Made by a program: the position numbers and the translations under genes. Of a DNA stretch of 64,000 nucleotides, positions 35,620 to 44,330 are shown one piece after another; within the stretch, counting starts at the first letter, position 1, and every line of letters begins with the position of its first letter. A model generated the notes under the pieces. It worked only from the letters and a program-made list of their open reading frames with translations, had not been told where the DNA came from and ran no database searches. Origin of the DNA: Alicyclobacillus pomorum DSM 14955 (lineage in GTDB: Bacteria > Bacillota > Bacilli > Alicyclobacillales > Alicyclobacillaceae); the NCBI RefSeq assembly GCF_000472905.1, contig NZ_AXAR01000010.1, forward strand, positions 105-64,104. Reading direction: 5' to 3'.

Positions 35620-36315
35620 TCAACACTCTGCAAACTGAAGGGAGGGGAAAACGCCTTGAAGGTTTTCCGCCACTGTCCGGCTGAGAACGTGGTACCCTTC
35701 TGCGGTCGGATGAATTCCGTCCTCACTGAGCAGTCCATCCAGGTCCCCTGCTTCTTTGAATGCGGAACGAACGTCAATCATCAACACGTCCAAGCTTTCC
35801 GCCAACTGCTGCAGCGCTCGGTTGTAGAGTCCGTGCCAGTGTTTAATGCCGCCACACAGCGCAATCCAGTGCGCAATGGCCGAACCGTACTGCTTCGCCA
35901 ACATTCGATAATACCTCGCAGGATCCAGTGGGATCAGGTTCAAAAACACTGGAACAGCCCCCGCATCGCGGATCTTTTCCGCCAAATGAGCCAGGTTGTC
36001 CAAGTACCGCGGGAGCGGAACAATGGTCTCATGTTCGTCATTCGGACGCTCTGCGACCTCTTCCCAGCGGAAGTTACAGTCGTTTCCGCCGATTGCAATC
36101 AGCACGCAATCCGGATGATGGCTCAGCACGTCTTTCTCCAGTCGGGCGACCAACAAGTCCGAGTTGTCGTTGAAAACCCCCTGGTTTACGACCTCCGCCC
36201 AGGACCCAAGCGCCTTTTGCAACAAAGCTGGGTAGTTTTCGCGGACAATCCGCAGCCGTCCTTTCACGTACGAAATCCCGCGTGTGACACTGTCTCCAAA
36301 GCAAACGATGTTCAT
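35620..36315 (-). CDS. SGNH/GDSL-family hydrolase
   Basis: 231 residues. Block I FGDSVTRG (catalytic Ser), block III IGGNDCNF and block V DGIHPTAEGYHVL (catalytic Asp and His) identify a GDSL-type esterase or lipase. No signal peptide or membrane segment, so probably intracellular. It lies between two copies of the palindromic repeat. Substrate unknown. Confidence 0.9.
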   Translation of the reverse strand: MNIVCFGDSVTRGISYVKGRLRIVRENYPALLQKALGSWAEVVNQGVFNDNSDLLVARLEKDVLSHHPDCVLIAIGGNDCNFRWEEVAERPNDEHETIVPLPRYLDNLAHLAEKIRDAGAVPVFLNLIPLDPARYYRMLAKQYGSAIAHWIALCGGIKHWHGLYNRALQQLAESLDVLMIDVRSAFKEAGDLDGLLSEDGIHPTAEGYHVLSRTVAENLQGVFPSLQFAEC

Positions 36316-36390
36316 GGTAACGCCCCCTGCTCCAACGCCATCACAGTTAGTCTACCATGAACGGCCACGAGTCACGGGATTCTCGACGGG

Positions 36391-36440
36391 CCATTTGCAA
36401 CATTCCGCTCACATCGTTCGTCGCGATGTTCAAACCACGA
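36391..36440. repeat. Palindromic intergenic repeat, copy C (degenerate)
   Basis: The segment starting CATTTGCAACATTCC and continuing to a GATGTTCAAACC end matches copy A in order and spacing but with several changes and a shorter middle. It lies in the 261-bp gap between the GDSL gene and the UPF0180 gene. Confidence 0.5.
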
Positions 36441-36575
36441 ACAAAAAATGACCAGTAGTGCCGTTTTCCGACACTCTGGCCATCGGGAAATGCGGTGTTC
36501 ACAAACGGGGTGGCGTCTCACCATCCGCTTTGCCGGAGGTCCGCTCCGGTGATGCTTGTGGATGGTGGGTCCCGG

Positions 36576-36824
36576 TCACTGGAGGTAGTTCTTCACACGT
36601 TGGTAGACTTGCTCCGGCGAGAGTCCGTCGCAGGACACGATAGGAATGTCCGCAATGATGTCCTCCATACCCATGATGTTTTTATCCGCACCGGTGATGC
36701 ACATGCAGGCCGCCTGTTGCGCGACCGCGCTGCCGTCATTGTCAACATCTAACACTTGACAACCCTGCTGCTCCAGGTATTGTTTCACAGGTTCCAATCC
36801 ACGTTCTACAGCGACTGCTTTCAC
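36576..36824 (-). CDS. UPF0180 (YkuS-like) protein
   Basis: 82 residues from GTG 36824, 9 nt after GGGAGG; the open frame continues to 36866 without support. Sequence features typical of UPF0180: VERGLEPVKQYLEQQGCQVLDV at the start, then ITGADKNIMGMEDI, then DGLSPEQVYQRVKNYL. Function unknown in all family members. It sits alone, convergent with nothing obvious, downstream of bioY on the same strand. Confidence 0.82.
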   Translation of the reverse strand: MKAVAVERGLEPVKQYLEQQGCQVLDVDNDGSAVAQQAACMCITGADKNIMGMEDIIADIPIVSCDGLSPEQVYQRVKNYLQ

Positions 36825-36916
36825 TTTGTCGAGCCTCCCTTGCAATATCGCGAACTCGACAATCAATGTCTCCCAAAGCGTCCAAAGTTATGCAGTGACG
36901 TTGACCCTTCAAGTGA

Positions 36917-37501
36917 TTAGGCACCGAGTTTGACAACACCGCTTGAAGAAGAGCCAATGATGCCTGCGGGATACGCGCGCCGAACGGCTGTGGCAATCAC
37001 GGCGGTCACAAACGCTTTGGCAATGTCCCCAGGGAGGAATGGATAGCAACCCGCCACCATCGCCTTGGACATGGACATCTTCGCCACCGCTGCCAGCCAT
37101 GGCACGCCAATCACATATGTGAACAAAGCACCGAATACGGTGATGACGACAAATGAAAGAATGAAGTTCAGAACGGTGTTCTTAGCTTTCAGTCGCGAAA
37201 GGACCAAGCCGGTCAACAACGCATTGAACGGCCAAGCGATGATGTACCCACCAGTGGGACCGAGCAGGTGAGAAATACCACCGGATCCGCCAAGCATGGG
37301 CACGCCGATGGCTGTCAACAGAATCACCAGGAAAATACTGAAAAACCCGTACAAAGGTCCGAGCAGCGCCCCTGCCAGCATCGGTACAATGTTTTCAAGA
37401 ACGACCGGTACTGGGCTCCATGGAATTGGAATCTGCACAAAGCTGAAAACCGCCAATAATGCCGCAAACAGTGCACTTAAGACAATGCCACGTGTCTTCA
37501 T
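36917..37501 (-). CDS. bioY: Biotin transporter substrate-binding subunit BioY
   Basis: 194-residue S component of the biotin ECF transporter, about six membrane helices. Family motif region LLGPLYGFFSIFLVILLTAIGVPML and GGSGGISHLLGPTGGYIIAWP are characteristic. ATG start with a GGAAGGAG-like site. It is divergent from the EcfA genes, with a BirA-like operator between them, so it should be repressed by biotin. Confidence 0.95.
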   Translation of the reverse strand: MKTRGIVLSALFAALLAVFSFVQIPIPWSPVPVVLENIVPMLAGALLGPLYGFFSIFLVILLTAIGVPMLGGSGGISHLLGPTGGYIIAWPFNALLTGLVLSRLKAKNTVLNFILSFVVITVFGALFTYVIGVPWLAAVAKMSMSKAMVAGCYPFLPGDIAKAFVTAVIATAVRRAYPAGIIGSSSSGVVKLGA

Positions 37502-37519
37502 TGCGTATCTCCTTCCTCT

Positions 37520-37551
37520 TTGTTAACTTGTATTCATAATCAAGTTAACAA
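37520..37551. promoter_or_regulatory. BirA-type biotin operator between bioY and ecfA
   Basis: Perfect 11-bp inverted repeat TTGTTAACTTG / CAAGTTAACAA with a 10-nt centre, matching the known BirA box (TTGTTAAC...GTTAACAA) of Firmicutes. It is 18 bp from bioY and about 50 bp from the ecfA start and can control both directions. Confidence 0.88.
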
Positions 37552-37601
37552 TTTCGTTGATAGAATACACACTGCAGATGCAAAAGGCAATAGGAGGACG
37601 T

Positions 37602-38420
37602 ATGTCGATTCATATCTCGTGCAAGGACGTCAGCGTCGCTTACGCCCGCGATGGCCAGGTCGAGTACGCCTTGCGGGATTTCACCGTGGCGATTCCACGC
37701 GGCCAATGGGTGGCTGTTGTCGGCACCAACGGAAGCGGTAAATCCACGTTGGGCCGCGTACTCTCCGGATTATGCCCGATTTCCCGCGGGGACGTCGTGA
37801 TTTCTCCAAGCGACCAGGGTCATTCGAAAGTGGGCTTGGTGTTTCAAGACCCGAATGCGCAAATCGTCGGTCAAACGGTGTCTGAGGACATCGCGTTTGG
37901 CCTGGAGAACATCGGAACCCCTCCGCACGACATCCCGAACCGCGTGGCGGCTGCTTTATCGGCGGTTGGACTGCGGGTCTCTCCGGATACGCCCGTGGAA
38001 ACTTTGTCCGGAGGGCAGAAACAACTGCTCTGCGTGGCGGCAACGCTGGCCATGCGCCCGACAGGCATTGTCTTTGACGAGGTGACTGCCATGCAAAGTC
38101 CCCGCATTCGCTTGGCGTTATTACAAGTTGCCAAGCGCCTGCGAGACGAAGGTGTCACTGTCCTCTGGGTCACGCAATGGCTTGACGAGCTGGCCTACGC
38201 TGACCGAGTGATTGCGCTCGACCGCGGCCACAAAGTCTATGACGGGCCGGTGCGCGCGTTCTTCGAGCGGATGCACGGCCAGCCGAGCGCTTGTGAACTA
38301 CTCGGATTTTCTCGACCATTCGTCGTGGAAGTCGCCGACGAGTTGCGAAACGCTGGTATGGAACTGACAGACCTGCCCCTGACGCCAGAGGCGCTGGCCA
38401 AGGCGGTGATGGCGCGATGA
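37602..38420 (+). CDS. ECF transporter ATPase (EcfA, biotin)
   Basis: 272 residues from ATG 37602 (AGGAGG upstream). Walker A GTNGSGKST, Q-loop FQDPNAQIVG, signature LSGGQKQLL and Walker B GIVFDEVTAMQSP. The D-loop region is unusual (DEVTAMQ in place of DEPTAGLD) and the H-loop His is replaced by Gln (LWVTQWLDE), suggesting it is the weaker site of a heterodimer. It overlaps the next gene by 4 bp (ATGA). With the BirA box upstream it forms a dedicated biotin uptake system with BioY. Confidence 0.9.
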   Translation: MSIHISCKDVSVAYARDGQVEYALRDFTVAIPRGQWVAVVGTNGSGKSTLGRVLSGLCPISRGDVVISPSDQGHSKVGLVFQDPNAQIVGQTVSEDIAFGLENIGTPPHDIPNRVAAALSAVGLRVSPDTPVETLSGGQKQLLCVAATLAMRPTGIVFDEVTAMQSPRIRLALLQVAKRLRDEGVTVLWVTQWLDELAYADRVIALDRGHKVYDGPVRAFFERMHGQPSACELLGFSRPFVVEVADELRNAGMELTDLPLTPEALAKAVMAR

Positions 38421-40225
38421 CCATCACCCTGCAAAACCTGTCGGTGGCTGCCACAGGAGCACACCAACGGCTCATCCTACAAAACCTGTCCGCCACGTTT
38501 GCGGATGGTCAGATTATCCTGGTGATAGGCGAGCCAGGCTCCGGAAAATCGACTTTGTTACAAGCCATCTCCGGCCTGCTTCCTCTGGCCTCGGGCAACA
38601 TTCTGTACGACGGAACACCGCTGTGGACGGGCAGCAAGGTCAATGGCACAGTTCTCTTTGATATCGGCGTAGTTTTTCAACACCCAGAGGCACAGTTGTT
38701 CGCGGAGACCGTGGACAAAGAGTTGCGTTACTCACTGCACCCTTACAAGATGTCCCATGCCGATGCAAAGCAGCGAATGGAGCAATCCCTAATGGATGTT
38801 CAACTGTCCCGCGACGTGTTGCCCAAGTTCCCGCTGGTCCTGAGTGGTGGACAGAAGCGCCGGGTTGCGCTCGCCTCGACTTGGGTGACCGAGCCCGCCT
38901 GGTTGTTCCTCGATGAACCGACCGCAGGGCTCGATCCGCAGGCCACCCGACACCTGGTCGACTACCTGGTTCAACAGCGGGATGAGCGAAAAGAGCACGG
39001 TTGCATTGTCGTCGCCACACACGATTTGGACGCCCTGTTGCCCATTGCGGATCAGGTGCTGATTCTCAAGCAAGGAACAGTGACAGCCGTGTGCACGCCG
39101 CAAGAGCTCTATCAGAAACCGGACATCCTGCTGGAGAGCGGTGTTGGACTACCGAGCGCGATGGCCGTTGCTGAAGCGCTGCGCCAGCGTGGAATACGAC
39201 TGCCTGCGGTTCCAACCAACCCAGCCGACTTTGCGCACGCGCTGCTCGAAGTAGTGCAACCGCAACCGGTCATGGCGGGCGTTGGTGGACCTGCTCTGAC
39301 ACAAGGAATCTCGAAACAAATTCGCCGTCAAACGGCCGCGGTACACGTGACGCAGGAACCCGCGATGAGTCCAGTCGGCGATGGGTCAGCGCATGGAGTG
39401 GCTTCCAATCACTCCGTTCAGTTCCCTGATACGGCATTCTTCGACGACGTACTTCCATCGGGCGGTTCTGGACGCAAGACATGGCTGCAACAAACCGATG
39501 TTCGCGCAAAATGGCTATCGTACCTGGTGGTGTCCGTGGCCATTCTCGCGCAGCACTCGGTACCCGGGTATCTGCTCGGCGCCGCGCTGATCATCGGCGT
39601 TGTCGCAACGTCTGGCGTCTCCTTGCAGCAGTACCGCATCGCGCTCCCATTTCTCGTGATGTTGTCCTTTTCCGTCGCACTGTCCGGGCTGCGATTCGGT
39701 GATGGAGCAGGCGGGTTCGGGATTGGTTACGCTTGGTCTAGAGGGCTACACACGTTCCTCGCGTTCTATAAAATTCTGTTGATCCTTATACTCAGCGTGC
39801 CACTGACCACCACCACAACGACGCTGGAAATCAAACAAGGTCTGGAGCGGCTCTGGGGGTGGAAGTGGAGGCCCGCCATCGTGGAAGCCATCACACTCGG
39901 CGCGGCACTGACGTTGCGCTTCATCCCTCTGATGTGGGGAGAGTGGCAGCGATTCTCCCGCATTGTTCGAGCGCGAGCCAAGTCCTCTGCGCGGTTTGGA
40001 CGGATTCGCTTGCGGGATGTCCCAGCGATTGTGGTACCGCTGCTCCTGTCCGTCGTCCAGATGGGAGATACCTTGGCCACCGCCATGGAAGCCCGCGGAT
40101 ATGCGGCGTCCGAGCGCAGTCACACGCGCCCTGCCACCATGCCGTGGAAACGCCGAGACGTAACCGTGGCAGGACTGAGCCTACTTTTGTGTGTACTGCT
40201 GTTTGCAGTGAGCCGATTCACGTGA
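38417..40225 (+). CDS. EcfA-EcfT fusion protein of the biotin ECF transporter
   Basis: 602 residues. The N-terminal half (1-240) is an ABC ATPase with Walker A GEPGSGKST, VFQHPEAQLF, LSGGQKRRVALAST, FLDEPTAGLDP and ATHDLD, all canonical. A hydrophilic linker of about 110 residues follows. From about residue 355 to the end is an EcfT/CbiQ-type membrane domain with about six helices, the coupling motif VRARAKSS and MEARGYAAS. Such fusions of ATPase and T component are uncommon. Translationally coupled to the first EcfA; a terminator follows. Confidence 0.9.
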   Translation: MTITLQNLSVAATGAHQRLILQNLSATFADGQIILVIGEPGSGKSTLLQAISGLLPLASGNILYDGTPLWTGSKVNGTVLFDIGVVFQHPEAQLFAETVDKELRYSLHPYKMSHADAKQRMEQSLMDVQLSRDVLPKFPLVLSGGQKRRVALASTWVTEPAWLFLDEPTAGLDPQATRHLVDYLVQQRDERKEHGCIVVATHDLDALLPIADQVLILKQGTVTAVCTPQELYQKPDILLESGVGLPSAMAVAEALRQRGIRLPAVPTNPADFAHALLEVVQPQPVMAGVGGPALTQGISKQIRRQTAAVHVTQEPAMSPVGDGSAHGVASNHSVQFPDTAFFDDVLPSGGSGRKTWLQQTDVRAKWLSYLVVSVAILAQHSVPGYLLGAALIIGVVATSGVSLQQYRIALPFLVMLSFSVALSGLRFGDGAGGFGIGYAWSRGLHTFLAFYKILLILILSVPLTTTTTTLEIKQGLERLWGWKWRPAIVEAITLGAALTLRFIPLMWGEWQRFSRIVRARAKSSARFGRIRLRDVPAIVVPLLLSVVQMGDTLATAMEARGYAASERSHTRPATMPWKRRDVTVAGLSLLLCVLLFAVSRFT

Positions 40226-40227
40226 CA

Positions 40228-40260
40228 AGCCGACCATGGGGCATCCCGTGGTCGGCTTTT
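40228..40260 (+). terminator. Terminator of the ecfA operon
   Basis: A stem of about 13 bp (AGCCGACCA / TGGTCGGCT plus inner GGG/CCC) ending in TTTT, directly after the stop codon. Confidence 0.85.
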
Positions 40261-40343
40261 GTCTCACCTGATTTGTTTCAGTAATTTTCAAATATAACGA
40301 CAAACAACGGATTCAGCACAATACAAAGCGCTCGTTTATCACA

Positions 40344-40640
40344 TTACGCGCCAGAGGACATGCTTGCGTAGATTTCATCAAACAGAGTCGCTTCCTCAAA
40401 GTCGGCTTTGGTCAGCCCACCCTGGTGCCACGTGGTCAGGCGCAAGGTTACAAACTTGTAGTCAATCGCGATGAATGGATGATGATTCTTGACTTCAGCA
40501 ATGTCAGCCACCGCATTGGCAAACGCCATCGCATTGCGAAACGACTCGAACCGGTAACGCCGGACAATGCTCTTCTGATCCAGGGTCCAATCGGCGACCT
40601 TGGCCAGTTCCTGAGCAATTTCACTTTCCGTCAACTTCAC
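40344..40640 (-). CDS. Pterin-4-alpha-carbinolamine dehydratase
   Basis: 98-residue PCD/DCoH-type protein. Active-site His pair in VKNHHPFIAIDY and the TWHQGGLTKADF segment match the family. In bacteria it recycles 4a-hydroxytetrahydrobiopterin formed by aromatic amino acid hydroxylases, or serves folate-type metabolism. GTG start. It lies 3 bp downstream of the EamA gene; no hydroxylase is in the window. Confidence 0.92.
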   Translation of the reverse strand: MKLTESEIAQELAKVADWTLDQKSIVRRYRFESFRNAMAFANAVADIAEVKNHHPFIAIDYKFVTLRLTTWHQGGLTKADFEEATLFDEIYASMSSGA

Positions 40641-40643
40641 GTC

Positions 40644-41579
40644 TCATCCCTCCGTTCCTTGAGATGGATATGAAGTACACACCTGCGGCATGTCAGCGTT
40701 TGGCTTGGCTGTCCCTACAGCCTTGCGACTCCCCCACAAGTTCACGATGATGACACCGACCAGTGCGACCATGCCACCAACGATAGAGAGCGCGGTGGGG
40801 ATTTCACCAAGCCAGATCCAACCAATCAGAATGGCGAGAACAGGAGTGATGTACAAGGAGCTGGTGACCCCTGCGGTCTTCCCACTGGACAGGGCAATCG
40901 CCCACGCCACGTAGGCAATCGCTGCCGGGAACACGCCGATGTAGATGCCGGACCAGGTCGCGGCAGCAGTTGCGTGCGTCACATCGTGCCAAAACCCAGG
41001 TAAAAAGACGAGCATTGGCACTGTGCCAGTCCAGGTAAAGTACGCGGTCAGGTCAATCGCCGAATAGCGCGCAAACAACGGCTTTTGAAATACAAAAAAC
41101 ATAGAAGTCGCAAGCGCAGACAACAAAATCAGCAGCGCACCTTTCGTAAATCCTGGATGTTCCCCGGATCCAAACGTAATCAAAGCAATGCCTGCAAAGC
41201 CGAGTAAAATCCCGAACCATCCCGTTCCACTCAAGCGCTCTCCGAGCACAACGGCCGCAATGAGCGCTGTGATTGCCGGGGCCGCCGCAATCAGGAGGCT
41301 CGCCGTCCCGGAAGGGACCGTCATCTCGCCAAACGTCAAGGCAATGTGGTAAATCGAAATGCCGCAAACACCGAGCCCAATCACCCGCGGCCAATCTTTG
41401 CGTTCGGGAACTTTCACCTTGCGTACCAGCGCGTACACCACAAACACCAGTGACGCACTGAGAAAGCGCAACAAAACGAGATGCCCAGGAGAATAGCCTC
41501 CGAACAAGCCGGCACGGATGCCAGCGAACGCCGAAGACCAGAATACCAACGTCACCGCCACTGCAAGAAGCGTCTTCAT
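40644..41579 (-). CDS. EamA/DMT-family exporter
   Basis: 311 residues from ATG 41579 (GGAG site; an in-frame GTG at 41594 is an alternative). Ten hydrophobic helices in two EamA repeats, with GMTVPSGTASLL-like and GVTSSLYITPVLAILIGWIWLGE signatures in the halves. Drug/metabolite transporter of unknown substrate (amino acid or metabolite efflux is typical). Probably an operon with the dehydratase gene downstream. Confidence 0.9.
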   Translation of the reverse strand: MKTLLAVAVTLVFWSSAFAGIRAGLFGGYSPGHLVLLRFLSASLVFVVYALVRKVKVPERKDWPRVIGLGVCGISIYHIALTFGEMTVPSGTASLLIAAAPAITALIAAVVLGERLSGTGWFGILLGFAGIALITFGSGEHPGFTKGALLILLSALATSMFFVFQKPLFARYSAIDLTAYFTWTGTVPMLVFLPGFWHDVTHATAAATWSGIYIGVFPAAIAYVAWAIALSSGKTAGVTSSLYITPVLAILIGWIWLGEIPTALSIVGGMVALVGVIIVNLWGSRKAVGTAKPNADMPQVCTSYPSQGTEG

Positions 41580-41712
41580 TTGCAACTGCTCCACCCCATG
41601 TCTCTAAACTCCCACACACATTTGCATCCTATCATACTTCTTTCGGATGAGCTGTTACGATGTACATGGTTTCGTGGTATCCTTGAGTCATCCATGTTCT
41701 GGGGGTCGTTTT

Positions 41713-41994
41713 ATGGATGCAATTCTGGCGGCTCTAAAAGAAATGCAAGAACAAATGAATTCTCGGTTTGACCAGATGGATTCCCGTCTGAATCAAATGG
41801 AGTCCCGTCTTGACCGTATTGACCGAGAACTAATTGAGTTACGCAATGAAATCAAGATCACCCAGCAGGCCGTACTCGACACCAACGAACAATTGCTGTC
41901 TGAGATACGTGATGTTAAACAACGGTTAGACCTACATCGCCAGAAGTTCACATTTCTAGAAGAAGAGATTCACATACTGAAGGCAAATCAATGA
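41713..41994 (+). CDS. Small coiled-coil protein
   Basis: 93 residues from ATG 41713 (GGGGG site). Almost entirely heptad-type coiled coil with internal near-repeats (SRFDQMDSRLNQMESRLDRID), then a charged helix to the C-terminus. Resembles the many uncharacterised small coiled-coil proteins of Bacilli and t-SNARE-like sequences; function unknown. The upstream frame to 41647 is not used. Codon use is more A/T-rich than its neighbours. A terminator follows immediately. Confidence 0.75.
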   Translation: MDAILAALKEMQEQMNSRFDQMDSRLNQMESRLDRIDRELIELRNEIKITQQAVLDTNEQLLSEIRDVKQRLDLHRQKFTFLEEEIHILKANQ

Positions 41995-42016
41995 TCACCT
42001 GCACGGTGGTCTTTTT
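41993..42016 (+). terminator. Terminator of the coiled-coil gene
   Basis: Stem GATCACC / GGTGGTC (one G-T pair), 5-nt loop, followed by TTTTTG. It overlaps the stop codon. Confidence 0.8.
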
Positions 42017-42046
42017 GTCACCTCAATGAGAAAACAGAAACGTGGA

Positions 42047-42092
42047 CAGAGACAATCCCAGTGTATCCATGATGACACTGGGATTGTCTCTG
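42047..42092 (-). terminator. Perfect 18-bp hairpin after sat
   Basis: Arms 42047-42064 and 42075-42092 are perfectly complementary around a 10-nt loop, 23 nt beyond the sat stop. On the minus strand the tail is only weakly T-rich. It could end the sat-cysH transcript or stabilise its 3' end. Confidence 0.6.
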
Positions 42093-42115
42093 TATGCTTG
42101 TGCGTACAGGGGAAC

Positions 42116-43306
42116 CTACCGGGCAGAGCTGGTCGGGACACTTGTGCTCTCTTCCGCCAAGCCCTGTACCAGAACCTCTGCAACTTCCGGCCTCGTGAAT
42201 TTTGTGGATGGCTTATCGCCTGCGCGTAGAATGGCGCGTACGTTCGTACCAGACAAAATGTACCTATCCTCAGCACGATGGGGACACGTTTTCTCGGACG
42301 CCATGCCGTCACACTTGTGACAGTAGAAGCTGTTTTCGAAGAACAGCGGTGTAATGCCGAGCTCCTGCGGCGAAAAGTGGCTGAATATCTTCTGGGCATC
42401 GTACGTAGCGTAGTAGTTGCCCACGCCCGCGTGGTCGCGTCCGACAATGAAATGCGTGCAACCGTAGTTCTTGCGGACCAGTGCGTGGAAAACCGCCTCC
42501 CGAGGCCCTGCGTACCGCATGGCTCCGGGGTACACAGCAAAAAACACCCGGTTCACCGGATAGTAGTGTTTCAACAGAACCTGGTAACTTTTCATCCGTA
42601 CGGTCGCAGGGATGTCGTCCGGTTTCGTCTCGCCCACCAGCGGGTTCAGAAACAGTCCATCGACGATTTCCAGCGCGGACTTCTGAATATACTCATGTGC
42701 GCGATGTACGGGGTTGCGCGTCTGAAAACCGACAACGGTTCGCCAGCCGCGCGCTGAAAACGCAATACGCGTATGAACAGGATCCAGGTAGTACGTTGCA
42801 AACTCTGCCGGTTCCACGCGATTGACGAGCCAGATGGGGCCAGCCGCGTAATAGGGAGGACGGGAGAGAAGTCGTTGCACCCCAGGATGCGCCTCGTCTG
42901 TGGTGCCAAACACGGCTTGCGCCTCCCAGGTCTTGTCGTACCGAAAGACCTCCTCCACCTCCATGATCCCGTAGACAGCGCCATCCTGCCCGGTCAAAGC
43001 CACTCGTTCGTGCAGTGCAATCTGCTGTGCCTGTTCCTCGGTGATGGGCAAGGTCACTGGAATCGTCCATATTTCTCCGCTGACGAGGCGCATTCGCTCG
43101 AGAATGCTCTCCCAGTCCTTTTTCCCCACAAAGCCAGTCAACGGCGAAAAGGCACCAACGCCAATCAACTCTAAGTCTGACAGCGACCAGTTGTCCAACG
43201 GAATCTTCTTATAGTAAACAGCGTCCTCGAGTGCAGCGCGCCGCAGTGCGCCCGTTAGTTGTCGCTGCACCAATGTCCCGCCGTGAGCGGCAATCAGATC
43301 CGACAT
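42116..43306 (-). CDS. sat: Sulfate adenylyltransferase (ATP sulfurylase)
   Basis: 396 residues from ATG 43306 (GAAGGGG upstream; the frame is open to 43339). Makes adenylyl sulfate (APS) from sulfate and ATP. Catalytic motifs [12 protein letters not shown] (QxRNP and HxxH) and [11 protein letters not shown] are intact, and a CHKCDG...CPH zinc-type segment lies near the C-terminus, as in bacterial dissimilatory-like Sat. It is the monofunctional homooligomeric type, not CysDN. It lies 84 bp downstream of cysH in the same operon. Confidence 0.96.
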   Translation of the reverse strand: MSDLIAAHGGTLVQRQLTGALRRAALEDAVYYKKIPLDNWSLSDLELIGVGAFSPLTGFVGKKDWESILERMRLVSGEIWTIPVTLPITEEQAQQIALHERVALTGQDGAVYGIMEVEEVFRYDKTWEAQAVFGTTDEAHPGVQRLLSRPPYYAAGPIWLVNRVEPAEFATYYLDPVHTRIAFSARGWRTVVGFQTRNPVHRAHEYIQKSALEIVDGLFLNPLVGETKPDDIPATVRMKSYQVLLKHYYPVNRVFFAVYPGAMRYAGPREAVFHALVRKNYGCTHFIVGRDHAGVGNYYATYDAQKIFSHFSPQELGITPLFFENSFYCHKCDGMASEKTCPHRAEDRYILSGTNVRAILRAGDKPSTKFTRPEVAEVLVQGLAEESTSVPTSSAR

Positions 43307-43389
43307 GACGATTTCCCCTTCCCATAGCAAAATGCGCAAGCCAAGACACCACAGCGAGCTGCCGCGGCATCATCTGCGGTACAGACCGC

Positions 43390-44076
43390 TCATTTGTGCA
43401 ATCCGCACTCTATCTTTTCAAATCCAGCCCAGCGGCCACTGCGTGGATTGCCTCCCGATGTTACGGGTGCGGTGCAGTGCCTGCAACCAATGCTCGGATA
43501 TCCGACGTCATGCAGCGGATTGTAGGGGACGCCGTGCGCGTGCAAGTAGGTCCACACGTCTTCGTGCGACCAACGAACCAAGGGATTGACTTTCAACAGA
43601 TGAAACTTGGCGTCCCATTCCACCGGCTTTGCGTGTTTGCGCATGGGTGTCTGTTCTCTCCGAATACCGGTAATCCACGCGTCATATCCACTCAGGGTGC
43701 GCTTCAACGGTTGGACCTTGCGAAGGTTGCAGCACAGATTCGGATCCCGCTTCCACAGTTCCTCTCCGTGGTGCATTGCTTGTTCCGCTAAGGTCAAGTC
43801 CGACTTCACTCGAATGAGGTGCGCAATACCGTATCGGGCGACGGATTGTTCAATGAGTTGATAAGTCTCTGAAAACAAAACATCGGTGTCCAGGTAGAAC
43901 ACGTGAGTTTCCGGGCGAATTTTCATAATCATGTCTAGCAGCACCATATCCTCGGCGCCGAAACTGCAGGCAAACGTAATATTCGGAGCTCGCTCAAACG
44001 CCCCTCGCAAGATGTCTTGCGCCGACCTGCACTCGTATTCCTCGGCGAGACTCGAGAGTTGACGTTGGTCGTACAT
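43390..44076 (-). CDS. cysH: Phosphoadenylyl/adenylyl-sulfate reductase
   Basis: 228 residues from ATG 44076; the longer frame to 44334 is not supported. PAPS/APS reductase of assimilatory sulfate reduction. The nucleotide loop is FACSFGAEDMVLLDMI. Cys pairs CCNLRKVQP and CRHC provide the four ligands of a [4Fe-4S] cluster, the hallmark of APS-using enzymes, and the catalytic Cys is in the C-terminal ECGLHK. With sat next to it and no APS kinase in view, direct APS reduction is likely. Leader of about 200 nt (44077-44277) shows no S-box or T-box core. Confidence 0.94.
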   Translation of the reverse strand: MYDQRQLSSLAEEYECRSAQDILRGAFERAPNITFACSFGAEDMVLLDMIMKIRPETHVFYLDTDVLFSETYQLIEQSVARYGIAHLIRVKSDLTLAEQAMHHGEELWKRDPNLCCNLRKVQPLKRTLSGYDAWITGIRREQTPMRKHAKPVEWDAKFHLLKVNPLVRWSHEDVWTYLHAHGVPYNPLHDVGYPSIGCRHCTAPVTSGGNPRSGRWAGFEKIECGLHK

Positions 44077-44277
44077 TGTTCCGTGTTCCAATCGTTCACA
44101 CCCCGTATCCATGAAGTTTACATTCACACGGCGGACGGTGAGGTCTGCACGCGGACACGCCCCTTCCCGTGGCTCGGACAGCGCGGACACCGCCACGCTG
44201 ACACGACTCGCCACAGGCCGGGGCGGCTTGTGATAGAACATGAATATTCTGGGCGTTTGTGAATGGTGCACGAAAAC

Positions 44278-44313
44278 GTCAAAGCGACGGGGACTTGTCC
44301 CCGCCGCTTTGAC
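44278..44313 (-). terminator. Terminator after the ZIP transporter gene
   Basis: 16-nt arms (GTCAAAGCG-A-CGGGGA and complement, one mismatch) with loop CTTG, 17 nt beyond the stop, followed on the minus strand by GTTTTCG. Confidence 0.8.
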
Positions 44314-44330
44314 AGTCAAACATATACACG

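Noticed and set aside
44077-44277. Possible riboswitch or T-box leader of cysH
   Set aside because: No recognisable S-box or T-box core; only an ordinary upstream region is supported.
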